Assembly (NCBI GenBank): GCA_025766275.1
Contig: JAFKAC010000037.1
Coordinates: 1-64,000 of the forward strand
Direction of reading: 5' to 3'
DNA: 64,000 bases
DNA from: Lactarius indigo
Taxonomy: Eukaryota; Basidiomycota; Agaricomycetes; Russulales; Russulaceae
A model generated the notes under the pieces. That model was given only the letters and a program-made list of their open reading frames with translations, ran no database searches and was not told the DNA's origin. Shown here in pieces: positions 56,084 to 64,000 of the stretch. The translations under genes and the position numbers were made by a program. Position 1 is the stretch's first letter, and every line of letters starts with the position of its first letter.

Positions 56084-57471
56084 ATGCAGTCTTTCCAGCC
56101 TGTTAACTCCCGCAGACTCACTCCCCTGAGTCTCTCGCATCTCTGTGCCCAATATCTCCGAGCTCAGTTCCGATTCAAGTTAGATGAGCGCTCCTCTGAG
56201 CTGATTGACGCTGCCATGGCGCCACAAGTCCCCCTGATGCTGCCGGTGCATCTAATTTTGGAGCTGGACCGAATGGCACTCACTCTGGTGGAGGCCTTCA
56301 TGAACCGCGGTCAGTTATGTAGACCAGCCACTCAGGCATCAATTTCTGAAATAATCTGAGCAGTGAAGATAGAGTGGGATGCTACGCGTTATGCGGAGAA
56401 GCTCCCAAAGAAGTTCCCAAGGCCGGGAACTGCTGCCGCAGACGCTGGCGAGGCCATTATGAGAAGGCAATATCCTCCACGGAATGATTCAGCTGCCGAC
56501 ATTCCCATTTCAAGACCCTGCATTATTGTTGATATGCAGGGAGTTATATTGGCATGGCACCTTCCTGGAATCTTGAATGATTCTAGGCAAGTGAGTTTAT
56601 TCACCTTGTCCGATCACCACATCAAATTGAATATGCATTTTAGAGTGAAATGATGGCCGCGACGGCGAAGTTACATCCATTGCTGGAAAAGCGCCGAACA
56701 GGCACCTCTTGGCGCCTTGATCCAGGATACTTTCCTTCGGGATTAGATGGCCATCAAGGGTTAATTGACCTTTCACCTGCATGGTTCCAACAAGGGCATG
56801 AGGTGAGCTGTTTAATCATGTAATATTTTCTTGTTCGGTAGCTGATTTCAATTGAGACGGTACAAAATTTCCCTCAGGTCTCCGTGTCTTTGAAAAATCC
56901 AGCTGCCTTAGACTGGCTAGATCGCGCCACTGAAACGAATTCAATAATGGGTGCGATACTGGCTGTCATTCATCCGGAACTTTATGATGCCGGTCGGGAT
57001 ACCTTCAAAGTGCTAAGAAGCTGCTCTGAGATCAAGCCCCAGGAGATCCTCCACAAATGGACATCCGTTTACAGCGGCATCTCTGTCATATGCAACCGCC
57101 TCACGCCACCACATCGGGATGTCAGTTCCAGAAAACAATGGTATGACCTACTGGCGTCTGTAGGAAGCTACCGAAATTGCAATTTGAAGCTGCCGGGTCT
57201 TGGACTTTCACTTGAGTATGGTCCTGGTTCGGTAGTTGGAGTGTTAGCAGCAATGTTGGAGCATGAAGTGGAGCACTTTGAAGGAGAAAGAGTGTGCTAT
57301 GTATATTTTATGAGGGATAGAGTGCACGAGTGGGCTAAGGTGCCAGGGAAATCTTGGATGTCAGTAGACTGCTATCCAGGTAGCGTAGAGAATTCCAGTG
57401 CTTTCTCCTATATATATTTCCTTCCCTCGGTGAAGTCAGACTTCTATGTCCCTAGCAATGAGCATAGGTGA
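56084..57471 (+). CDS. TET/JBP-family 2-oxoglutarate/Fe(II) dioxygenase
   Basis: Exons 56,084-56,309, 56,364-56,590, 56,644-56,802 and 56,878-57,471, all with GT-AG introns and a continuous frame (about 400 residues). The last exon holds the dioxygenase core. ICNRLTPPHRDVSSRKQWYD gives the iron-binding HxD (about 57,112). GLGLSLEYGPGSVVGVLAAM follows. The distal part LEHEVEHFEGERVCYVYFMR supplies the distal histidine and the arginine expected to bind 2-oxoglutarate. This pattern is that of TET/JBP enzymes, which oxidise 5-methylcytosine or thymine in DNA. Fungal members are known to have expanded together with KDZ transposons. Upstream residues include PCIIVDMQGVILAWHLPGIL and TSWRLDPGYFPSGLDG. 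It sits between protein A (divergent) and the transposase. No such gene was found in KDZ1. Confidence 0.82.
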
Positions 57472-57649
57472 AATGGGGCATAGCCATTGGAGCAGATCTA
57501 TGGGGTTGGCAGCTCATCTGTTGGCTCAATGTTTTGCAGATGCGAAGAAATGTTGTTTTTTGCAGCAGCTCACCAAATGTCTCAAGCGCGTACATCTTCC
57601 CAAGAAAAGTGAAATGGTGGTCTGTAGTGGCCAAGAACCTGAGTTTGCC

Positions 57650-57975
57650 TATTCCCCCTCTTCTGAGCTGCCGAACAATTCAAAATCCTTTCCATGTTAA
57701 TGGGGCGTGCTCATACTGCTTTCATAGAGACTATACTATCAAGCTTTATGTATCAATCTAGCTGTGCGAGACAAATCTGTTGTTTTTTTGTCTACAGTGA
57801 CTGAGGATCTAGATTTGTGAATGCAGAGTGCTCCCTCCTCTGAGCTGCCGAACAATCAAAATCCTCATGATGTTAATGGGGCGTGCTCATACTGCATCCT
57901 CAGAGTCTATACTATCGAGCTTTATTTCTCAACCTGGCTGCACAAGATAAATGCTTTGTTTTTTTGTCAAGACAG
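57650..57975 (+). repeat. Tandem duplication in KDZ2, two copies of about 150 bp
   Basis: 57,655-57,800 and 57,831-57,980 share TTCTGAGCTGCCGAACAATY, TGTTAATGGGGCGTGCTCAT and TATACTATCRAGCTTTAT, each ending in a T-run with TTTTTTTGTC. It lies in a gene-poor stretch (57,472-58,228) with no other gene recognised. Confidence 0.75.
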
Positions 57976-58228
57976 ACCCATCTTAGCGGTTATCTATCTT
58001 GGCACTGTTGATATCGTAAATAGGGTCTGGTTGCAACATTGGCAAAACCAGGCCATCTAAGGACCCTAGATCGTGCTTCGGCAGCTACCGACTGATGCGC
58101 CCAGATGACAGACTCCAAAATGATGGCTGGCTGCACTTTCAGGTGCCTTAATAACTGCCTTTTACAGGACCCATTTGTGGATGTATAACAGGCTGTTGTC
58201 CCGCAATCCTTTTCCCTTACAGCAAACG

Positions 58229-59010
58229 ATGAAGAGAACAGCATACTATCAAAGGTGAGTAATATTATGGCACTGTTTCCCTGCTCTTCAATACGAGTGG
58301 CCAGATATCTTATGTGCTAAATTCCTAGGAACAAAAAACCCCTCCAGACTTACCAGCGGGAATATGCTCGGCGGAAGCGAGCACCTGGGTACCGAAAGGT
58401 CAGCAAAGCAGAGCGTGCACTATTGGAGGAAAGGTGTGCGCAGAGGTGCATGCTAATGGCAGTGGAGGACCTGCCGAAGTGCTCAAAGGCTGCTCTTTCC
58501 TGGTGCGTCTGCTACCCCCTCCAGTGACTTTGTTCTCACATGGATATCAAGGGGCTACGAATGTTCTCTCATCTTACAATCCAAATCGGCAGATTCCCGA
58601 AGAACCCCAGACATGATAGAGGAGGAAGAAAGGGCTCGCAACTGCTTCGATGAGTTGAAATTCATACTTCAAACATTCTGCCTTTTCCCGTGGATAGAGC
58701 CATTCCAGAAGCATGTTGAAGACTTTATTCAAGAGCGGCTTTCAGAAGCAGCAAGTATTATAGCAGTACCAGGAATAGAAGAAGAAGACTCAATCCGCCT
58801 TCATGGATTACGACGCTTGGTAGCTGGCGCCATTCAAGAAGTGGAGCTGGTACAGCAACCTGGGTATGCCGCTACATGTGCTAGGGAGGATGGCGCTATT
58901 ATATGGGATGGTCGAGGGTATGTGATTAAAAACTTATCTGCTGTGTCCTTGCCTCACACACCTTCTCAGAGTTAATTCGAGGAAGTTTCGGCAGCGTTAT
59001 GGCTGGTGAT
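58229..59010 (+). CDS. Hypothetical small basic/acidic protein of KDZ2
   Basis: Inferred exons begin MKRTAYYQR (58,229), then NKKPLQTYQREYARRKRAPG (from 58,330). KVSKAERALLEERCAQRCML follows in the same open stretch. After an intron ending AATCGGCAG, DMIEEEERARNCFDELKFIL and FPWIEPFQKHVEDFIQERLS follow. After an intron at about 58,919-58,971 the frame closes with NSRKFRQRYGW near 59,010. No known domain seen. The basic N-terminus followed by helices suggests a nucleic-acid or protein-binding role, but that is a guess. An open frame 58,999-59,259 after it may be another exon. Confidence 0.4.
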
Positions 59011-59481
59011 ACCAATTTCCCAGCACTTGTTCAAGCTACATGTGTATTTAGCTACATATGGTCTATCGTCCCATATCCATATAAAGTAAATAAAAAATGC
59101 GTTACATTCATGAAGTGGCCATTGGCTATCGGTGAGGACATCAGGTGCATTGGAAGGAAGATGTCCAGAGAATGTCTCCAACAGACATTGGACTCGTTGA
59201 ACATCCCAGAGTGGTTTGCAAGGCTGCCGATGCCGGTCCCTCAAATCCACCAACAGTAGAGTGGGCGGCTATAGGTCCAGATCTATCCGATCTGCAAATA
59301 CAATGCCTGGCCTGCCAAAGCTGTAAATGAAATATCTAGACTGCCGAAGCTGCCGAAGCTACCGAAGCCACTGAAGTTGCCAGAACAATACTCGGACCGC
59401 CAACTTTTCCGGTAGGCTGATAAGAGGCACTCCTCCAAGCATATACGCCACAACGCAAAACCCCACCTATCTTGGCTCCCC

Positions 59482-62400
59482 ATGGCACCCAAAGGTATAA
59501 AGGCATCCAAAGTCTTCCAGAGAAAGTCTAAGGCCAAGATAATCGACTGGGTGACTCGGGAGAGCTCTCGAGGAACTAGAAGCGTCCCAGTTGAAGTGAT
59601 CACCTCAACAGATTTGCCAGTACCGAGGAGAGGTGCTGGTGGAAGAGAGATAGACAATCATGAGGCAACTTTGCATGAAACTGATCCTCCACCTATGGAT
59701 ATCGACGACACATTCTGGATAGAGGAGCCAGAACAGAAAAGAGTGAGTTCACTCACACGTCTGTCCTTGACAGTAATTGACATGTCTCAGTCCCAATGTA
59801 CCTATATGGAGGAGTTTATTCCTAGGATTGGCCCTTACCTGCGCTGCCTCCTCGATTCTGAGGGCGTCCCTGCTATGACAACGTGTCAGAGCTGCATGTC
59901 TGCTCCATTTGAGTGGAGGTGCACTGAATGCTTTCCTACTCTGGTGCTCTGCAAGGAGTGTTGCCGGAAGTCCCACCAGCGGCTCCCTTTCCACAGGGTC
60001 CAGAGATGGACAGGAAAATACTTTATTTCATCTTGGATGCGGGAGGTTGGGGTAAGCTTGCGTCTTGGACACTCTGGAGATTTATGCCCCAATCAATTGA
60101 ATCAAAGCGTGCGTTGCGAACCCTTTTATATTTTAAATCACATCCCAATCGATACAGTCACAGATGGACTGTGACGATGAAGACCGCCAGGTCGGCAGCC
60201 AAAATGAATATGACACAGCTGCCGACTTTGGCTTCGGCACAGCTGCCAACCTTGGTTACAACAACTCAAAACCTGGTCGTCGTGACAAAGACGGAAACCC
60301 AATCATTACTGTTATTGATAGGTCTGGTGTTCATGATATTGGTGTCAGCTGGTGCTGCTGCCCTGAAGCTCCCGAGCGCGACATGCAGTTGATGACGGCA
60401 GGGCTCTTTCCAGCTACATTTCGCAACCCAAAGACAGCATTTACCTTCCGGGTGCTAGAAGACTTCCATTTGGATAATCTTGAATGCAAGACAACCCCGA
60501 GCCAGTTTTTCAGTCGCCTAAGGAGACTCACAAATGATGAGTTTCCGAATACAGTGCCGGTAGGAGGATTTACAAGCCTATCTGCCGACAGGTAAACTAA
60601 GTGGAATACTTAGGACCGATATCGGGAGCTTCTTAGGGCCTGCCGACAGTGGAGAGTGCTCATTTCCCGAAAGCGATTTGGTTTTGGGTATGGAGGGGAT
60701 GAAGAACAGAAGTCAGGATCGATGGCTATATTTTGTGCTTTGTGTGCACAACCCGGGATCAACCTCCCTGAAGATTGGAGAGAGTATGAAAATAGGTGTG
60801 TTAATAGACATCGGTACCTGGCAGCTGCCGACATATATCACTTTAGCGACGTCCTTTTTATGCGAGGTTTCATGATGGATGGCAACTTCCAGGCAGAGCA
60901 CATGAAGATGAGAAATCCAGAGAATGATATTCCACTTTCCGAAGGCACAGGGTTCATGGTCAGCCGAGAACCATACGAATCGCATCTGAAATCGGCAGTT
61001 GAGAGGCAGGCAGGTCGGTACTACATCTTGTATTTCGGCAGAGGAAAGCTCACACTCAAGCAGAGGTCGACATGCCATGATCACCGTGCAGTAAATAATG
61101 TAAACAAGCATAGCTCACACCTTGAATCAACTGGAATCGGCGCCACAGCCTGTATTCATGGGGCCTTTGTCCCTGATTCTGTTGTTGACTTTCAAAAGGG
61201 AGAAGCGTGAGTTTTCATATTTATCAACATATGCTAGGTGAAAACCAACCTCCAAAAGCCAGAAGAACATGGACTACTCCATTTTCAAGGCCCTGAACTT
61301 TAATATGGAGGGAATAGAGGCCGCCCTCATCTGCTACGATGTCATGTGTCAATGGAGTGTTCATATGGCGGAGAGGGTTGTCGGCAGCAACTATCTTGAA
61401 GTTCCTGATAACCTGGAGCTTAGGTTGGGCATCGGCCTTTTTCACATACATGGACACCAAGATACCTGCCTAGCTAGGTACTCACCCAGCTTTATCAAAG
61501 GTGGACGACAAATCGATGGCGAGACCATTGAAACACTTTGGGCTCCACTCAATGAGATCACCAGAAGCACAAGGGGGATGTCAACATCACACCGTAGGGA
61601 GGTCATAGACGACCACATGAACGACTCCAATTGGAAGAAACTTATCGACCTAGGCAAGTTCTTTCCTATGGATGCCGCACTGGTGCTCACTCTGGTTGTG
61701 TAGTCAATGCCGTGTCTAGACGCTACCGAAAGGCACTTTCGGCAGCTATGCTGAGCACGGCAGCATTTGAGTCCATAAGTGCATCGGCAAGTCCAGAACG
61801 TATCAAGGCTTGGGGTGCCGAAGAGGAGCACGCACAAAGGGAGCGAGGTCGTGATGTAAAAGTGATGGACATCTATGACATCAAGATGAAACGATGTGGG
61901 TCTGGTTACTCCGTGATTGTTTTTGCCTAACATGAGGATTCAGTCCCATCGCGTGCAGAAATACTTCTTGATTTGACAGAGAAGGAGATAGAGGGCTCTG
62001 GCCATAAGGGGCATGCTACGTGGCTCAGTAGCGGGTTGAAGATTCAGGAGATGCAGTATGATTTTCGGCAGCTTTCTGAGGGAGACTTCTGATCATGGTT
62101 TCACAAAAAATGTAGGTTATCCCTTCAAGCACTGGAAAGGAAGATTGGGTCCCATCCAACACCAGATCAACAAAGGGATATTGCCTTGAAGCGTGCTTGG
62201 CTTCAAGAAAGAGTTGACACGTTCCAAAAGCAGGCAGCTAACATTCTCCGGGCTTCCCCTGACAGTGGAGGTGACTCCTGGGATAACACCCCTTTAAGAG
62301 AAAGATATATTGGCATCGAATTTGATGGCATCGGTGAAGGAGAAGACGATGACGAGTGTGCATCATCTGCCAAAGAACATGATCAATTGCAAGTATCAGG

Positions 62401-63253
62401 AAATAACTCCACTGACGGCAGTATTGATGCGGAGTATATCCCATTGCATCTCCCCTCACATCTCGGATATGACTGGTGTGACAAAAATGGTGCCGAAGAC
62501 CTGGCGAAGGCGGAACTTCACCTAAGGGAGGGCCAACTCAATGACACTCTGCATCATATTCGCATTGCCCTGGGACACAAATCCTATCTGTTCAGACATG
62601 ACGTTCGTCCAGCACGTACACAGAGACTCAAAACTCATGCTTGGACAGAGGTGCATGCTGCCGAGTCAACTGTTCAACATCATGCTCGGGTGTATACTTG
62701 TGCACGGCAGGCAATAGTAGACCTTGGTGCCGGCAGCTCTCTCCTTGACAGGTACAAAGTCTTGAGGTGCCAGGACTTGAGTGTCAAGACAAGCGTAATT
62801 GCGCCCCATGTGCGTGGACAACGGAACAAATCATTGCCTTGGTTTTGGACAATGGATGTTCGGAGAGATGCCGACGTTGGGGAATGGATGGAAGATTGTA
62901 CGGGCTACTCTGTTCATACATGCTTAAGAAATCTAACACTCCACACAGTCTACCGGGTCCATTGGCTTCGAGCAAAAGCTCAAAAAATGCGGTGGATTGA
63001 AGAGCTTCAGTGTCTCCAAGTCGAGATGGACTCTGCCATTAGGTTCTTCAGACATCAAGAGAAATTTTGGCAAACAAAGCAGGAGCTCATTGAGCCCCAG
63101 TCACAGCCGGGGCATGCTGTGTGGGCAGCAAGACAAAGCGCTATGTGGAGTTCAATGGCTGTCCAGGCGGGGTCCAAGTTTACTGCTTTGCTTAAGAGTG
63201 ACCCACCTCCTGAGTTTGCCAAGGTCCTACTACAGCCAAAAACGAGTAGATAA
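59482..63253 (+). CDS. KDZ transposase with CxC2 domain (KDZ2), apparently intact
   Basis: ATG at 59,482 (MAPKGIKASKVFQRKSKAK). CxC2 cluster at about 59,884-60,000: CQSCMSAPFEWRCTECFP, LCKECCRKSHQRLPFHR. KDZ core follows. It contains DRSGVHDIGVSWCCCPE, SMAIFCALCAQPGINLPEDW, GFMMDGNFQAEHM and GIGATACIHGAFVPDSVVDF. It continues with NMDYSIFKALNFN, CYDVMCQWSVHM, GIGLFHIHGHQDTCLARYSP and DGETIETLWAPLNEITRSTR. The C-terminal exon (about 62,115-62,897) includes HLGYDWCDKNGAED, RIALGHKSYLFRHDVRPART and AESTVQHHARVYTCARQAIV, with no stop where KDZ1 has one. The last exon (62,948-63,253) gives VHWLRAKAQKMRWIEELQCL and ends LLQPKTSR. Roughly ten introns of 45-70 nt. The paralogue in KDZ1 aligns block by block, which validates the exon model. 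Confidence 0.85.
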
Positions 63254-63740
63254 AATTATTCAAATACATACAGTAATCTCAACTAGTCGTTGGTAGTCAT
63301 TGGGGGTTAAAATATTGGCAGCATCTAATGGCAAGTTGGGCTTGTTTCTATCTACTAAAAGGGAAGCCATGTAGACAGTGGAATCGCTGCTGATGACGTT
63401 GTATTGGCCAATAGCTGGCAGGGAACTGGCAAACAACATCCTCACATGGGCCCACAGAACCCATCGTGTTGACCCAAAGTTGTTAGGAGAGCTGCCGAGT
63501 GTAGGCTGATGGGTTGAGCTGCCGAGCCAACACCTCATATGGGCCTATAGTCTCTGTCTATGGTCACCCATTGGCCCATAGAACCCATTGTGCTGGTCCA
63601 AAGTTGTCGGGAGAGCTGCCGAGCATGGTCCCAGGATCACGTGTATGATTTGGCAGCGTAACCCTACCTTAGATTATTAGGACTCATAGGCAGCTTCCAA
63701 AGGCAATATCACACTCCATTCACGTTACACACTACATACT
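63254..63740. other. KDZ2 right flank with GGGCC and CTGCCGAG motifs
   Basis: No gene. Two or three degenerate repeats of a segment with CAYATGGGCC, ACAGAACCCATYGTG, CCAAAGTTGTYRGGAGAGCT and GCCGAG (63,430-63,530 and 63,570-63,630). They resemble the motifs of the left satellite, consistent with a subterminal region. Confidence 0.6.
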
Positions 63741-63968
63741 ATGTCAGCTGAAACAGGCACCTCTATATTAGATGCTGTGCTCACCTGCATCGGCGAGAGA
63801 ATATCCTCTATCTTGCTCAACTCTGCCAATAAAGATGAAAAGTATATCGCCAGCTTACACAATGAAGTGGCAAGCATTAATTTTCCATCTAAAACAAGTG
63901 GAACACATTCTGATCAGAATTTGGATTTAGCTTGCTGCCGTATGGGTCACTGGCCTTTTATCGTCTAG
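63741..63968 (+). CDS. Hypothetical ORF at window end
   Basis: 75 codons, MSAETGTSILDAVLTCIGER followed by SSILLNSANKDEKYIASLHN. The opening reads like a true helical N-terminus, and the frame may continue through an intron past the window. No family recognised. Confidence 0.3.
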   Translation: MSAETGTSILDAVLTCIGERISSILLNSANKDEKYIASLHNEVASINFPSKTSGTHSDQNLDLACCRMGHWPFIV

Positions 63969-64000
63969 CGGCAGCCCCCCTCATGTGCCAGAGGCAGTCA

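Larger units (their letters stand above)
47350..64000 (+). mobile_element. KDZ DNA transposon KDZ2, right end beyond the window
   Basis: A second KDZ element with the same gene order as KDZ1 (E -, B +, A -, transposase +), plus a TET/JBP-family gene and a small basic protein. The left boundary is set by the start of its GGGCCC satellite, next to the truncated Gypsy gag. No terminal repeat was identified, and the right terminus seems to lie past 64,000. GGGCC and GCTGCCGAG motifs reappear at 63.4-63.65 kb. The transposase appears intact, so KDZ2 may be the autonomous one. Confidence 0.7.

Overview
The window is eukaryotic and almost certainly from a basidiomycete (Agaricomycete) fungus. Genes are cut by many 45-70 nt introns with GTRNGT donors and CTRAY branch points. 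The recognisable families (TKYD/TQYD-type orphan GTPases, KDZ transposons with CxC2 transposases, a TET/JBP dioxygenase, a chromodomain Ty3/Gypsy element) fit that group. No rRNA, tRNA or CRISPR was seen.

Region 1 (1-13.5 kb) holds four P-loop GTPase genes of two families. Type A copies are at 1-1132 (+) and 7031-8120 (-). Type B copies are at 8682-11417 (+, with an N-terminal C2-like domain) and about 12.29-13.48 kb (-, apparently decayed). The 3' end of the first gene runs into a 68-bp minisatellite (1198-3788). Every unit looks like a 65-nt intron plus an exon of exactly one codon: AG, then three bases, then GT. This is the most unusual structure in the window. Region 2 (3.9-22 kb) is a gene graveyard. 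It has a decayed 2-Cys peroxiredoxin, two decayed nucleostemin/NUG1-like GTPase copies, a segmental duplication (4.97-5.66 and 19.04-19.86 kb), one GC-rich F-box-like gene, and remnants of a coiled-coil gene.

Region 3 (21,918-44,895) is one large KDZ DNA transposon (KDZ1) with about 106-bp terminal inverted repeats, inserted into the coiled-coil gene. It carries four genes: conserved protein A (-), a low-complexity protein E (-), a Zn2Cys6-like protein B (+) and a CxC2 KDZ transposase (+) with a premature stop. A solo LTR (22,027-22,470) sits at the edge of its left inverted repeat. A complete, young Ty3/Gypsy chromovirus (25,887-33,584, target duplication CACAG) sits in one of its satellite arrays. 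Region 4 (45.0-47.3 kb) is an inverted LTR pair and a gag-only Gypsy fragment. Region 5 (about 47.35 kb to the window end) is a second KDZ element (KDZ2) with the same gene plan (E -, B +, A -, transposase +). It adds a TET/JBP-family dioxygenase and a small basic protein. It is bounded on the left by a GGGCCC satellite and is filled with dispersed CTGCCGA heptamers.

The two KDZ elements show a shared module: a transposase, a zinc-cluster DNA-binding candidate, protein A, and element-specific short CpG-containing motifs in satellites or dispersed. In KDZ2 a putative 5-methylcytosine oxidase is added. I infer a transposition and anti-silencing system. That inference is untested. Exon boundaries throughout were read by eye from splice consensus and homology between copies.
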